DNA of 64,000 bases from Acinetobacter gyllenbergii CIP 110306 = MTCC 11365 (GCF_000413855.1 NZ_ATGG01000017.1:1-64000); one strand, 5' to 3'; counted from the first letter of the stretch, positions 46,219-56,695 are shown. The notes: generated from the sequence alone by a model not told the origin. Numbers and translations: made by a program.

Positions 46219-47459
46219 CCTTAATGGAAACTCTTTTCCTATTTGCCTTTATATATCCCTTGCTGATGGCATGGACATGGATGGTAGGTGGTTTATGGTT
46301 CTACTTTAAACGCGAATATAAGCAAAACCAATTACCCGAGATTTCAGAACAAGGGTGCAGCATTATCATTCCTTGTTTTAATGAACAAGCTCAAGTTAGA
46401 GAAACCCTACGGTTTGCACTGCAAACACAATATCCAAAATTTGAAGTCATCGCCGTCAATGATGGCAGTTCTGACGATACCGCAAAAATATTGGATGAAC
46501 TGGCGCTTGAACATCCCGATTTACGGGTTGTGCACTTGGCAGAAAATCAAGGAAAAGCTTTTGCCTTACGTTCAGGCATGATGGTCAGCCAATACGAATA
46601 TCTGATTTGTATTGATGGAGATGCCTTGCTGCATCCCCATGCTGCGATTTGGATGATGCATCAACTTACAGCATTTAATCAGGTTGGCGCAGTAACTGGA
46701 AACCCTCGGATTTTAAATCGTTCAAGTATTTTAGGAAAACTACAAGTGGGTGAGTTTTCATCCATCATTGGTTTAATTAAACGTGCCCAACGGACTTATG
46801 GACGTATTTTTACAGTCTCAGGTGTGATTGCTGGCTTTAGAAAAACTGCACTGATGCAAGTCGGCTTATGGTCAGAAGATAAGATTACTGAAGACATTGA
46901 TATCTCATGGAAACTTCAACTGGCTGAATGGGATATTCACTATGTTCCCAATGCGCTGTGCTACATCTATATGCCTGAAACCTTTAAAGGTTTATGGAAA
47001 CAACGATTGCGCTGGGCTCAAGGTGGGGTTGAAGTTATTAAAACCTATTTTCCCAAACTCTTTAAGATTTCAGCACTCAAAATGTGGCCTGTTGCACTAG
47101 AAGCCATCATCAGCATGGTTTGGGCCTATGTCATTTTCATGATCATTATCCTGTTTTTCGTTGGGCTAGTCGTTCCACTATCCGCAGAATGGCAGATTAA
47201 ATCACTCTTTCCACAGTGGTACGGCGTCATTTTAGCCATTACCTGTCTGATTCAATTTTTTGTGAGCTTATTCATTGACAAACGATATGACGGAAACCGT
47301 TTCTTTAGAAATTACTTTTGGGTGATTTGGTATCCCCTGTTTTTTTGGATGCTCGGTGCAGCAACAACTGTGGTTGCTGTACCAAAAGCTTTATTTACAC
47401 GTAAGAAAAGAGCGAGATGGGTTAGCCCAGATCGTGGTTTTAAAGGTGAGTCAGAATGA
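46215..47459 (+). CDS. pgaC: Poly-beta-1,6-N-acetyl-D-glucosamine synthase
   Basis: A 414-residue membrane glycosyltransferase of family GT2. An N-terminal helix (FLFAFIYPLLMAWTWMVGGL) precedes the GT-A domain, with DGSSDDT (about 84-90) and the metal-binding DGDALLHPHA (about 135-142), the TEDIDISW motif (about 225) and QRLRWAQGG (the QxxRW motif, about 265). C-terminal helices follow. PgaC polymerises UDP-GlcNAc into PNAG with PgaD. It overlaps pgaB and pgaD by ATGA junctions. Confidence 0.97.
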   Translation: MTLMETLFLFAFIYPLLMAWTWMVGGLWFYFKREYKQNQLPEISEQGCSIIIPCFNEQAQVRETLRFALQTQYPKFEVIAVNDGSSDDTAKILDELALEHPDLRVVHLAENQGKAFALRSGMMVSQYEYLICIDGDALLHPHAAIWMMHQLTAFNQVGAVTGNPRILNRSSILGKLQVGEFSSIIGLIKRAQRTYGRIFTVSGVIAGFRKTALMQVGLWSEDKITEDIDISWKLQLAEWDIHYVPNALCYIYMPETFKGLWKQRLRWAQGGVEVIKTYFPKLFKISALKMWPVALEAIISMVWAYVIFMIIILFFVGLVVPLSAEWQIKSLFPQWYGVILAITCLIQFFVSLFIDKRYDGNRFFRNYFWVIWYPLFFWMLGAATTVVAVPKALFTRKKRARWVSPDRGFKGESE

Positions 47460-47929
47460 ACAAACAACATTTGAATATCATTGAGGATATTTCACAGCTA
47501 GATATTCCTGAATATATTGACCAACATCAGTATGTAAAAAACAAAGGTGCACATTATTTGCTGCAAGGGATCGGTTGGGCACTCTGGACACTGCTATTTT
47601 TACCGTTATTGGCGATATTTTTATGGCTATACCAAGGTAAGCTCATCAAAAACTATATTTTTGCAGAACAGATGAGCGTGCAGATCCACAATTTCTTTTG
47701 GCTCGCCTTGATGGTGATGATCTGTTGTGCCTCATTGTTGTTATGGGCGAGCTATAACTGGTTACGATACCGAAACACGGAAAAAATGACTGTGGTGAAC
47801 GTGAGCCATTCTATTCTTGCTGAGGGATTTTTGATTCCAAAGGAGGAGCTATCCAAAATTCAACGCTCAAAAAACATTGTACTGCACTATAACCAAGAAG
47901 GTATTTTAGCTGACTATGAACTGAGATAA
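47456..47929 (+). CDS. pgaD: PNAG biosynthesis auxiliary protein PgaD
   Basis: A 157-residue inner-membrane protein with two membrane helices (LLQGIGWALWTLLFLPLLAIFLWLY and FFWLALMVMICCASLLLWASYNWL) and a cytosolic C-terminal tail. PgaD partners PgaC; in E. coli the pair responds to c-di-GMP. The ATG overlaps the pgaC stop by four bases (ATGA). The operon ends at a strong hairpin (47949-47976). Confidence 0.9.
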   Translation: MNKQHLNIIEDISQLDIPEYIDQHQYVKNKGAHYLLQGIGWALWTLLFLPLLAIFLWLYQGKLIKNYIFAEQMSVQIHNFFWLALMVMICCASLLLWASYNWLRYRNTEKMTVVNVSHSILAEGFLIPKEELSKIQRSKNIVLHYNQEGILADYELR

Positions 47930-47948
47930 CTATTCATGAACCAAAAAT

Positions 47949-47976
47949 GAAAAGAGGCAAGCAATTGCCTCTTTTC
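47949..47976 (+). terminator. Strong hairpin ending pgaABCD
   Basis: The 12-bp stem GAAAAGAGGCAA/TTGCCTCTTTTC has loop GCAA. The T-rich arm may serve as the U-tract. Confidence 0.7.
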
Positions 47977-48014
47977 ATCGCTTCAATTCCAAACATACTG
48001 ATTGATATCGAGCA

Positions 48015-49739
48015 TCATTCGATTATGCCAATAATGGCCTCAGCCTGATAACTTTTCCCTTGTTCTGCCACGATTTGAATGACTCCACTTTGATGTGCAA
48101 GCACGGGGACTTCCATTTTCATGGCTTCCATAATCGCAACAATCTGCCCTTCAGTCACCTGCTGCCCCTGTGTAACTTTCCATGAACTAACCACACCATT
48201 GATCGGAGCCAGTAAATGCTCAGCGCTCAGTTCAGGTTCAATTGACTGCTGCTGTTGAATCGCACTAGCAGGATTTTGTGCAAACATACCTGCAGGTAAA
48301 CCTAAACGATGTAATTTGCCATCAATTTCAATATAGCTGAGCAGCAAGGGTTGTTGATGATTAGGAATACTGCGTTTGCTTGGCTTTAACTGTTGCTTGA
48401 AGTCATTTTCGATCCAACGGGTATGGACCTTAAACTCATCGCTAAAATCAGGTTCATTGAGTACTGCGCGGTGGAAATCTAGAACCGACGCCACCCCTTC
48501 GATCTTACACTGCTTTAACGCACGTTTAGCACGGGCAATTGCAACTTCACGGGTTGGGCCCGTCACAATCAGTTTTGCCATAAGTGAGTCAAAGTGGCTG
48601 GAAACCAATGAGCCAGTGCGAACCCCTGTATCGACGCGAACCCCTTGACCAAATGGTGCTTCAAATAAGTTCAGCACACCAAATGCTGGAATAAAACCAC
48701 GCGCTGGATCTTCGGCATTAATACGAAATTCAATCGCATGACCCTGTACTTTAGGTGTCTCTTTAATCGAAAGCTCATGGCCTTGCGCAACACGAATTTG
48801 TTCTACCACTAAATCCACGTTTGTGGTTTCTTCGGTCACGGGATGCTCAACTTGCAAACGGGTGTTTACTTCTAAAAATGAAAGCTTTCCATCACGACTC
48901 AATAAATATTCTACCGTTCCTGCACCAACATAATGGGCTGCCTGACAGATATTTTTTGCTGAACTTAAAATTTGTTGATAGATTTCATCGCGAATAAAGG
49001 GTGCTGGCGCTTCTTCAACTAACTTCTGGTTACGGCGTTGCAAAGAGCAATCACGCGTGCCAAGTACCACAATATTGCCATGTTGGTCAGCAATCACTTG
49101 AGCTTCGACATGGCGTGGTTGGTCTAGATATTGTTCAACAAAACATTCACCACGCCCAAAGGCAGCTTTGGCCTCACGTACTGCCGACTCATACAGCTCT
49201 TTGACTTCTTCAAGTGTCCACGCCACTTTTAAACCACGACCACCGCCACCAAATGCCGCTTTAATCGCAATCGGCAAACCAAACTGTTTAGCGAAATCCA
49301 AAGCTTCATCTGCATTATTGAGTGGGTCTTGCGTCCCCTGAACCAACGGCGCACCCACTGAAGCCGCAATTTTACGCGCTTCGATTTTATCACCCAGTTT
49401 TTCAATGGCACTTGGAGATGGCCCGACCCATTTTAAGCCTGCATCAATCACGGCTTGGGCAAATTCAGCACGTTCAGATAAAAAACCATACCCTGGGTGC
49501 ACCATGGTTGCTTGGGATTTCTTTGCAATCTCGATAATGGCAGCAATATTTAAGTAGGTCTCACTGGCAGTCGCACCAGCCAAACCCCAAGCCTCATCGG
49601 CAAGCTCGACATGCATGCTGCCCATATCATCATCTGCATATAACGCGACCGATGCAATGCCCATGTCACGGCAAGCATGAATAATACGAACGGCAATTTC
49701 ACCACGATTGGCAATCAATAATTTTTCAGTCTTCATCAT
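48015..49739 (-). CDS. Biotin carboxylase fused to BCCP (biotin-dependent, 5-oxoprolinase operon)
   Basis: A 574-residue protein. An N-terminal biotin carboxylase domain (residues 1-450) starts with LLIANRGEIAVRII, has the ATP-grasp glycine-rich GGGGRGLKV (about 164-172) and FLEVNTRLQVEHPVTE (about 288-303). The C-terminal biotinyl domain carries the lysine in EAMKMEV (about 535). It has no carboxyltransferase domain. The last gene of the pxp operon, overlapping its neighbour by 4 bp, it probably supports carboxylation linked to 5-oxoproline breakdown. It resembles the BC and BCCP parts of urea carboxylase. Confidence 0.93.
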   Translation of the reverse strand: MMKTEKLLIANRGEIAVRIIHACRDMGIASVALYADDDMGSMHVELADEAWGLAGATASETYLNIAAIIEIAKKSQATMVHPGYGFLSERAEFAQAVIDAGLKWVGPSPSAIEKLGDKIEARKIAASVGAPLVQGTQDPLNNADEALDFAKQFGLPIAIKAAFGGGGRGLKVAWTLEEVKELYESAVREAKAAFGRGECFVEQYLDQPRHVEAQVIADQHGNIVVLGTRDCSLQRRNQKLVEEAPAPFIRDEIYQQILSSAKNICQAAHYVGAGTVEYLLSRDGKLSFLEVNTRLQVEHPVTEETTNVDLVVEQIRVAQGHELSIKETPKVQGHAIEFRINAEDPARGFIPAFGVLNLFEAPFGQGVRVDTGVRTGSLVSSHFDSLMAKLIVTGPTREVAIARAKRALKQCKIEGVASVLDFHRAVLNEPDFSDEFKVHTRWIENDFKQQLKPSKRSIPNHQQPLLLSYIEIDGKLHRLGLPAGMFAQNPASAIQQQQSIEPELSAEHLLAPINGVVSSWKVTQGQQVTEGQIVAIMEAMKMEVPVLAHQSGVIQIVAEQGKSYQAEAIIGIIE

Positions 49740-51319
49740 TTATTCTCAAAATCTGTAAATTCGGTAATTTTTTTAAATTTGATCCGGCAACCTGCTGGAA
49801 TCTGTGCCACCAAATCCCAATGATGTTTTGCAACAGCGGCAATGACAGGATATCCCCCCGTTAAAGGGTGATCATTCATAAACAAAACGGGTTGACCACT
49901 CGGTGGAATCTGTAAAGCCCCAATACACGTGCCTTCACTTTCCAACTCATGGGTAATTTTGCGAGTTAGAGACTGCTCACCTGACAATCTGAGCCCAATG
50001 CGATTACTTTCATTAGTCACCAACCATTCTTGCTGACAGAGCAGTTCAATACTGTCTTGTTCAAACCAGTCGGTACGTGGACCCATCACAATGTCGAGCT
50101 CAACCACTTCACCAACTTTGGGCAAATCATTCTTACCCACTTCATTGACACTAATGTTGGCCGCCTTCACTTGCCCTTGATAAATGGTATCTCCAAGCTT
50201 TAAAGGTTCTGGCCCTAACACCGCCAAACTATCAAATGAAGCACTATTTAAAACGGGCTTAACCTTGATGCCACCTCGAACAGCAAGATAATTTCTCAAC
50301 CCCTTTGTAGGCGGCAGAATATGAAACTCATCGCCTTCATCCAGGTCAATCGGCTGATCACTTGCAAACTCTGCGTTTTGACCATCTGCAAATTTCACAC
50401 GGATATTTGAGATGGCGCCTGTAACTGCAATCACAGCACCATGCTGCAGTTTGGCCTTTAAGCCACCATTTAAAACCTCAATCACAGGCGTATCAGTTGG
50501 ATTCCCTACAATACGGTTGGCACTATGCATCGCCGATAAGTCCATTGCACCCGCCATTCCAACGCCAATCTTGGTCTGGTTAAAACGCCCTTCATCTTGA
50601 ATCAACATCTGTAGGCTGGGCGCAGTAATACTAAACAGTGGCACCGATTGTTTCAGTTCAACCGTACGCGTGATCTGTTGAGGTACACTCACAGTTATCG
50701 GATGATGTGTGACATCTTCAAAATTTACCGTCATACCGGGTAACAGCAACGCAGGATTTTTACGCGCTAAATCCCACATTTTTTCGTCTGTAGTTCCAAT
50801 CAATTGCCAGCCACCTGGACTGTCTTTTGGATAAATACCAGAGTATCTACCAGCCAATCCTAACGAGCCTGAAGGTATTTTTTTACGCGGAACCGTTAAA
50901 CGTGGAATGTCAGTAAATGGTCGGTCGGGACTGCTCATATAAGCAAAGCCTGGCGCAAAACCAATAAAAGCCACATTCCAGATGCTTTGGTGATGTTTTC
51001 GAATCACCTCTGCTACAGACAACCCTTGCAACTCAGCCACCTGTGCAAGGTCTTCACCATCGTAACGAATCGGCACAATCACTTCTTGGTTGCTACGCTC
51101 AAATCCTGAATCAATTTTGAGGCTCTGAATGAAAGCAACCAGCGTTTTAAAGTTGGTTTCGATCTCGTTAAAAAAAACCAAAATTGTTTTTGCAGCGGGG
51201 ACTAAGTCTTTAATTCCATTCAATGACGTGTTTTGCAATTTATTGTACAACGCCAAAGTTTCTTCGAGACTCGCAAGCTCAATCAGAAAACAATCGGCGT
51301 TTACCGATAAAAAACGCAT
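49736..51319 (-). CDS. Fused PxpB-PxpC-like 5-oxoprolinase/urea-amidolyase subunit
   Basis: A 527-residue protein fusing two domains usually encoded separately. Residues 1-220 carry the PxpB/KipI (AHS1) domain with FIGFAPGFAYM and TVPRKKIPSGSLGLAG. Residues about 230-520 are the PxpC/KipA (AHS2) domain with LQMLIQDEGR and GMAGAMDLSAM. These two domains form the ATP-dependent 5-oxoprolinase subunits together with PxpA, and also the allophanate/urea-carboxylase middle region. Overlaps the BC-BCCP gene by 4 bp. Confidence 0.92.
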   Translation of the reverse strand: MRFLSVNADCFLIELASLEETLALYNKLQNTSLNGIKDLVPAAKTILVFFNEIETNFKTLVAFIQSLKIDSGFERSNQEVIVPIRYDGEDLAQVAELQGLSVAEVIRKHHQSIWNVAFIGFAPGFAYMSSPDRPFTDIPRLTVPRKKIPSGSLGLAGRYSGIYPKDSPGGWQLIGTTDEKMWDLARKNPALLLPGMTVNFEDVTHHPITVSVPQQITRTVELKQSVPLFSITAPSLQMLIQDEGRFNQTKIGVGMAGAMDLSAMHSANRIVGNPTDTPVIEVLNGGLKAKLQHGAVIAVTGAISNIRVKFADGQNAEFASDQPIDLDEGDEFHILPPTKGLRNYLAVRGGIKVKPVLNSASFDSLAVLGPEPLKLGDTIYQGQVKAANISVNEVGKNDLPKVGEVVELDIVMGPRTDWFEQDSIELLCQQEWLVTNESNRIGLRLSGEQSLTRKITHELESEGTCIGALQIPPSGQPVLFMNDHPLTGGYPVIAAVAKHHWDLVAQIPAGCRIKFKKITEFTDFENK

Positions 51320-51351
51320 TTGCTTATCCTTTTAATTGTTCATTCGCCCAA

Positions 51352-52167
51352 TTAGCCCATCCAAGCACGGTCAGGAATGTCAGTAATCAACATATGGCCA
51401 GGCGCATGGCTAATTGCAAAAGGAATTTTAGAGTTCATGACTGCCGCTTGTGGAGTGACACCACAGGCCCAAAACACGGGGATCTCACCTGCTTCGATAC
51501 GAGACGCCTCACCAAAATCAGGCTGATTTAGATCCCGAATGCCCAAGCTTTCAGGATGTCCAATATGTACAGGTGCGCCATGTACACTTGGCATACGCGC
51601 TGTAATTTTTACTGCTTCACTAATTTGGTGTGATGGAATAGGTCGCATAGAAACCACCATGTTTCCTGAAATACGCCCTGCTGGCTGGCACTGAATATTA
51701 CTCAGATACATTGGCACATTGGTCTTATCCTGAATATGACGAACTTCAATCCCCGCTTCTTGCAAAGCTGTTTCAAAAGAGAAACTACAACCGATCAAAA
51801 ATGTGACCAAATCAGGATGAGCATGGTAAATCTCGCTGGCATCAGTCACTTCATCCACCATTTTGCCGTCTTTCCAAATGCGATAGCGCGGGAAATCGGT
51901 TCGAATGTCTGAGTCTGCGGCAAGTTTGCTTGTATAGATGCCTTCTTCAAGTACATCGAGTACAGGACAACTTTGTGGATTGCGGTGTGCATAGAGTAAA
52001 AAGTCATAGGCCCAATCTTTAGGCACAGAAATCATATTCACCTGTGTCATGCCCGCAGCCATGCCTGCTGTCGGCTGATCAAAGCCAGCACGTATTTTTA
52101 AGCGTGCACCTAAAGCGGCTTCAAGCTGAGCTGGGTCGACTTTAATATCCTTATACATGGTGCTCAT
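51352..52167 (-). CDS. DUF1445 family putative hydro-lyase
   Basis: A 271-residue protein of the DUF1445 (putative hydro-lyase) family. [20 protein letters not shown] and [13 protein letters not shown] (about 227-239) are characteristic conserved segments. The family includes a D-glutamate cyclase (eukaryotic C14orf159 homologues), which makes 5-oxoproline, so it fits an oxoproline operon. Located between pxpA and pxpBC in the same operon, it probably contributes to oxoproline/glutamate conversion. Confidence 0.9.
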   Translation of the reverse strand: MSTMYKDIKVDPAQLEAALGARLKIRAGFDQPTAGMAAGMTQVNMISVPKDWAYDFLLYAHRNPQSCPVLDVLEEGIYTSKLAADSDIRTDFPRYRIWKDGKMVDEVTDASEIYHAHPDLVTFLIGCSFSFETALQEAGIEVRHIQDKTNVPMYLSNIQCQPAGRISGNMVVSMRPIPSHQISEAVKITARMPSVHGAPVHIGHPESLGIRDLNQPDFGEASRIEAGEIPVFWACGVTPQAAVMNSKIPFAISHAPGHMLITDIPDRAWMG

Positions 52168-52169
52168 CC

Positions 52170-52934
52170 TTATACTTTATTTACAAATGGGCGGATTTCA
52201 ATCTGATTTTTTAGCAGTTCGGCTTTAATCGCAGTTGACATTTCTAGCGCACCGTCGGTATCACCATGCAAACAAATCGTATCGGCCTGAATGGGGGTAA
52301 ATACACCGTCAATTGATTCAACCCCCCCCTGTTTAAGCATAGACACCACACGGCTCGCAACAAAGGCAGAGTCATGTAAAACCGCGCCTTCTAGACGACG
52401 AGATACCAATGAGCCATCGCTATTATAAGCACGATCTGCAAATGCTTCTGACACCACGTTTAAACCCGCAGCACGTGCCTGCTCGACCAAGCTTGACCCC
52501 GCCAAAGCCACTAAAACTAGGTCAGGGTTGTACATCTTAATCGCATCAATCACTGCGGCTGCCTGAGCTTGATCATGGGCAATGGTGTTGTAGAGCGCGC
52601 CATGTGGTTTTACATATTGCACTTTTGAACCTGCCACTTTCGCCAAACCGTCCAATGCTGAAATTTGATACAGCACATCAGCAATCAGTTCGTCACGTGA
52701 CACATCCATATTACGGCGACCAAAACCAACCAGATCTGGATAAGACACATGTGCCCCAATCGTGACGCCCAATTCAACGGCTTTCTGAACCGTTTTTAAA
52801 ATCCCCAAAGGATCGCCTGCATGAAAACCGCATGCGATATTGGCACTGGTCACCACAGGTAAAATCTGGTCATCATTGCCCATTTTCCATGAGCCAAAGC
52901 TTTCGCCCAAATCACTGTTTAAATCTACAAACAT
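52170..52934 (-). CDS. pxpA: 5-oxoprolinase subunit A (LamB/YcsF family)
   Basis: A 254-residue TIM-barrel-like protein. The N terminus [19 protein letters not shown] and [10 protein letters not shown] (about 32-41) are diagnostic of YcsF/Pxp[16 protein letters not shown] (about 60-74) and KPHGALYN (about 109) complete the metal-binding pattern. With PxpB-PxpC it hydrolyses 5-oxoproline to L-glutamate using ATP. Two bases separate it from the DUF1445 gene, so it is in the same operon. Confidence 0.96.
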   Translation of the reverse strand: MFVDLNSDLGESFGSWKMGNDDQILPVVTSANIACGFHAGDPLGILKTVQKAVELGVTIGAHVSYPDLVGFGRRNMDVSRDELIADVLYQISALDGLAKVAGSKVQYVKPHGALYNTIAHDQAQAAAVIDAIKMYNPDLVLVALAGSSLVEQARAAGLNVVSEAFADRAYNSDGSLVSRRLEGAVLHDSAFVASRVVSMLKQGGVESIDGVFTPIQADTICLHGDTDGALEMSTAIKAELLKNQIEIRPFVNKV

Positions 52935-52969
52935 GGCATCATTCCTTTTTCGCTATACGATTATCTGGC

Positions 52970-54202
52970 TTAAAGTTTGGTCAAATAGTTAAACACAGTC
53001 GTAAATGACATATAGCCCATCCACCACGTCAATACACAGGTGAGTGCACCTAAAACAATTAACCATTTTGGATAATTATAATTACCCATCAAGTCTCTAC
53101 GGCAAGCCGCAACATACACAAAAATTGTAAGACCAATTGGCAACACTAAACCATTAAAGCCACCGACAAAGATCAATAGACCTGCTGGCGTTGCCCCTAA
53201 TACCACATAGAGTAATAAGGCTAAGGCAATAAAAGTGATGGTGGTATAGTTGCTTTGTTTTGGGGTTAAATTCTTTTTAAATGCACTAAAGAATGAAACC
53301 GAGGTATAGGCTGCACCAATGGTGCTACTAATACCAGCTGCCCAAAAGATCAGGCCAAATAATTTATAACCCAATGTGCCCGCAGCATACTGGAATGCTT
53401 GTGCCGCTGGATTGGCATTATGACTAGCGAGATCTATCGTTGCACCGCTCACCACCACCCCCAAGAAGGCTAAAAATAAGACATAGCGCATGATGCCAAC
53501 CACTACAATGCCCTTGGTCGCTGCTTTGGCTACTTCATCAATATTTTCAGGGCCAACAGCGCCTTTATCCAGTAAACGGTGTGCGCCTGCATAGCAAATA
53601 TAGCCACCCACCGTGCCACCGACAATGGTGGTAATAATGGCAAAATCAATTTGGTCTGGTGCAAAGGTTTGTTGTACCGCTTGTCCAACAGGTGGCATTA
53701 CAATCACAGCCACAATGATGATCAGGATGATTTTCAGCAATCCCAATACGATCATGCTTTTATCCATCGCAAGCGTGGCTTTTCTTGAAGCGAAAATCAA
53801 AATCGCCAATGCACCACTGAGAATACCGCCCCATTTGGTGTCCAAACCAAATAATGCATTTAGACCTAATGCAGCACCTGCAATATTTCCAATGCTAAAG
53901 AAGAAACCGCCTAGAATCACCAGAAATGCAAGTAAATAGCCACTGCCCGGTAAAGCCTTATTGGCAATATCGGATGCACGCATTTGTGTGAGAGTCACGA
54001 CACGCCAAATATTTTGCTGCACCACATAATCAATCAAAATGGAAACTAAAATGGCAAAACCAAATGCGGCGCCTAACTTCACCGTAAACACAGCGGTTTG
54101 GGTTAAAAATCCAGGCCCCATTGCCGAAGTTGCCATCATAAAAATTGAGGCGACGATGGCCCATTGGCGATCCGACAAAAAAGAAGACTTCAATAAAGAC
54201 AT
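52970..54202 (-). CDS. Nramp-family-like transporter of the pxp operon
   Basis: About 410 residues from ATG 54202 (GAGGAACG ahead); ATG 54265 is the alternative and less well supported by an RBS. About eleven membrane helices are visible. The first (about 25-50) carries SAMGPGFLTQTAVFT, related to the Nramp DPGN region but with MGPG in place of it, so canonical metal coordination may be lost. Members near pxp genes are thought to import 5-oxoproline or related substrates rather than Mn2+. First gene of the operon. Confidence 0.88.
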   Translation of the reverse strand: MSLLKSSFLSDRQWAIVASIFMMATSAMGPGFLTQTAVFTVKLGAAFGFAILVSILIDYVVQQNIWRVVTLTQMRASDIANKALPGSGYLLAFLVILGGFFFSIGNIAGAALGLNALFGLDTKWGGILSGALAILIFASRKATLAMDKSMIVLGLLKIILIIIVAVIVMPPVGQAVQQTFAPDQIDFAIITTIVGGTVGGYICYAGAHRLLDKGAVGPENIDEVAKAATKGIVVVGIMRYVLFLAFLGVVVSGATIDLASHNANPAAQAFQYAAGTLGYKLFGLIFWAAGISSTIGAAYTSVSFFSAFKKNLTPKQSNYTTITFIALALLLYVVLGATPAGLLIFVGGFNGLVLPIGLTIFVYVAACRRDLMGNYNYPKWLIVLGALTCVLTWWMGYMSFTTVFNYLTKL

Positions 54203-54564
54203 TAATGCGTTCCTCGTCCATTTGAGCTTAATAACGCGATTTTTAACTTGATCTAAGAGCATCATTTTGTTTATAAACGATCTTCTTTAATCCTTTTTAA
54301 ATCACAAAGATTCCCTGTTCTCCCACTAAGCGATGGGTAATCAAATCTTCTCGTTCAAATAAAAACATATGCAAGCCAACTGAACAATACGACTTTCTAC
54401 AGCACAAAATAAAATCAAATATATGAATTTATTAAATTTTTATTATTAAGAGTTTTCAATATAAATTTTACTTATCACCTTCCATAAGCTGCTTTTATGA
54501 CTTATCCAAAAAATGACCTTATTCTAAAGCCGAGAAATACACTGAAAAGTAAGTGAATAAGCCT
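54203..54564. other. Intergenic region, pxp operon promoter
   Basis: About 360 bp between the pxp operon and the LysR gene, both on the minus strand. It is AT-rich and contains no supported gene. The pxp promoter and any LysR-binding site (none with a clean T-N11-A palindrome noted) should be here. Confidence 0.5.
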
Positions 54565-55476
54565 CTATTTTTTGATTCGTTGATTCAGTCTTTGCATCGC
54601 ACTTTCAGAGACCATCACGGCGACATCGGTTAATTTCTCTTTCAATGCAGCATCATTACCTTGAATATAAATCGAGGTAAAGTGAAAGGTCTTTAACTGA
54701 ATTGGGGTGTTTAATATTTCTAATCGACCATCGGTAATTTCTTTTAAAGCGGTTAAAGTCGGCACCACAGCGATCCCTAAGCCTTGCTCAGCAAGTCGTA
54801 ACAAAGTCGCCAAAGAATAACTGGTAATCGAAAGTGGCTCATCAAGCCCCTGTTCTTTCATTTTGGCCTTGAGCTCTTTATAGGGGTAGGTAATTTTGGG
54901 ATAGGTTAAGATCGTATGCGACATTAAGCTTTTAAATGACATTTGCCCGACCCCTCCTTTAAATGACGGTGACGCCAAGAAACTCAGTTCAAAATCACAA
55001 AGTGCCTGTTCGATACACTCAAAAGCCAATGTTGGCCCGAGTAAAAAGGCCATGTCCAGATCACCTGTGCGTACACCTTCTTGTAAATTCGGGGTCAGAT
55101 CGACCACAATTTCGACTGAAACTTTAGGGAATTCTTGCTGAACTTTTTCGATATATTCGACCAACCATGTATAAACAATGGTTTCTGAAACCCCCAGCCG
55201 TATTGTACCGGTCAAATGCTGATTTTCCGTTAATTCCGCAATGAGTTCAGTTTCTAAACGCATCAACTTTTCAGCATATTTAAATAAGGTCATGCCCTTA
55301 TGCGTCGGTTTAAGCTGGCGAAAACTTCGATCTAAAACTTTAAATCCAAGGTCATTTTCAATCGCTGTGATTTTCTGTGATACCGCAGGCTGGGTGGTTT
55401 GTAATTTTGTCGCTGCCTTATTAAAACTATTGAGGGTCACCACCCAGTAGAATGCTTCGAGATTCTTCAAATTCAC
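54565..55476 (-). CDS. LysR family regulator, probably of the pxp operon
   Basis: A 303-residue LysR regulator starting with GTG 55476. HTH residues 1-60 (LEAFYWVVTLNSFNKAATKL, TQPAVSQKITAIENDLG) and the C-terminal effector domain (DLDMAFLLGPTLAFECIEQA) are typical. It is upstream of the pxp operon in the same direction, the usual position for its regulator (inference). Confidence 0.92.
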   Translation of the reverse strand: MNLKNLEAFYWVVTLNSFNKAATKLQTTQPAVSQKITAIENDLGFKVLDRSFRQLKPTHKGMTLFKYAEKLMRLETELIAELTENQHLTGTIRLGVSETIVYTWLVEYIEKVQQEFPKVSVEIVVDLTPNLQEGVRTGDLDMAFLLGPTLAFECIEQALCDFELSFLASPSFKGGVGQMSFKSLMSHTILTYPKITYPYKELKAKMKEQGLDEPLSITSYSLATLLRLAEQGLGIAVVPTLTALKEITDGRLEILNTPIQLKTFHFTSIYIQGNDAALKEKLTDVAVMVSESAMQRLNQRIKK

Positions 55477-55584
55477 GTTTAATCCTAAGCTCGCTATCCT
55501 TTTCTCGCTGTATAGTATGAGAGTGATCCGCCAGATTAAGCTAGCTGTTTATTGATTTTTCTTGAAGCAGGTTTTGTGATTGGT

Positions 55585-56529
55585 TTATTTCACCTTTACA
55601 AAGATGATGTCCAAATCCTGTTTAGGAACAAAGTTGCGCTTGCTCATCTGAAATTGGGTTGGGCTGATTTTTTCAACTTTGCCATTCCAACAAAATGAAA
55701 CCAATTCATTCTTATCACGCTCAATCGTTAATTTAAAATTTTCAATCGGTTTAGCCCAATTTGCACCTGTGGTCAAAATGTAGCTCAAAGCATTAAACGG
55801 TGAATTTTCTGCTTTGGCTTTTTTTAAGCCCTGCTTAAATTGTGCATCCATACAAAAGTTTTGATTATATTCATCTGGATATAGGGCAACAGAACCACCC
55901 ACCAGAGGTTGATATTGATGCTGAATTTTGGTCAAGGCATTGGCTTTAAAGGTTTGCTTCCAGCTATAAATCACTTGAGATGACCATGGAATTTCGTCAT
56001 CTTGTTTAAAATTCGCTAATATTTTCTGCATGTGTGGCTGCTTACATTGCTTTAATTTATCAACAAAATAGCGATCGTCATCATTGTTACGCATCCAAGG
56101 ATTAAGCATGTCGGTTTGGCTAAAACCACATTGTTTAAATAGATCTGTTGCATCAATCAACGGCGACTTTTCATCCTTTTGGATAAAAGTACGCACATGC
56201 ATTTCTGGCTGAATATTTTGACCATCAACAATAATTTTAAAGCTTTTTAGCAATGCTTCGGTATGGGCAAAATCCGCTTCAAAGAAGTTATCGATACGCG
56301 GTAAGGGAAACAAAACAGTTTCTGTCACATCTTTATTGCTTAAGTTTTTATAAAGATAATTTACTTTAATCAGTTTCTTGCTAATAAATAAGTCTTCACT
56401 TTGCATCGCAATATGCGCATTTTTAAGATAGGCCACTCCGCCCGTCCCCACATAGCCCGTTGAATCATTGGCGAGGCTATAGGTCGGTATTTGCAGCAAA
56501 ATAGAACATGCCAAGATGATTTTTTTCAT
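55585..56529 (-). CDS. DUF4424-like secreted protein
   Basis: A 314-residue protein with a Sec signal peptide (KKIILACSILLQIPTYSLA). The mature N terminus NDSTGYVGTGGVAYLKNAHI, then VNYLYKNLSNKDVTETVLFPLP, matches my memory of the DUF4424 family of periplasmic proteins. The function is unknown. Four or five cysteines could form disulfides (LFKQCGF; KLKQCKQ; NFCMDAQ; SFCWNGK). The gene is isolated between a LysR gene and a TerC-type gene. Confidence 0.85.
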   Translation of the reverse strand: MKKIILACSILLQIPTYSLANDSTGYVGTGGVAYLKNAHIAMQSEDLFISKKLIKVNYLYKNLSNKDVTETVLFPLPRIDNFFEADFAHTEALLKSFKIIVDGQNIQPEMHVRTFIQKDEKSPLIDATDLFKQCGFSQTDMLNPWMRNNDDDRYFVDKLKQCKQPHMQKILANFKQDDEIPWSSQVIYSWKQTFKANALTKIQHQYQPLVGGSVALYPDEYNQNFCMDAQFKQGLKKAKAENSPFNALSYILTTGANWAKPIENFKLTIERDKNELVSFCWNGKVEKISPTQFQMSKRNFVPKQDLDIIFVKVK

Positions 56530-56695
56530 TTTTAAGTGTCCAATTTAAGACTGTAATGATGAGGACCTGTCAGTGATCAATCATAGCGGCTTAAAGCCTC
56601 AGATATTCACTTTTTTTCTGATTCTACCCTATTGAGGATCAATCATTGTTCTGAACGAGCTGACATCACTAGAAAAGCTTGCAGTCGATTGATCT

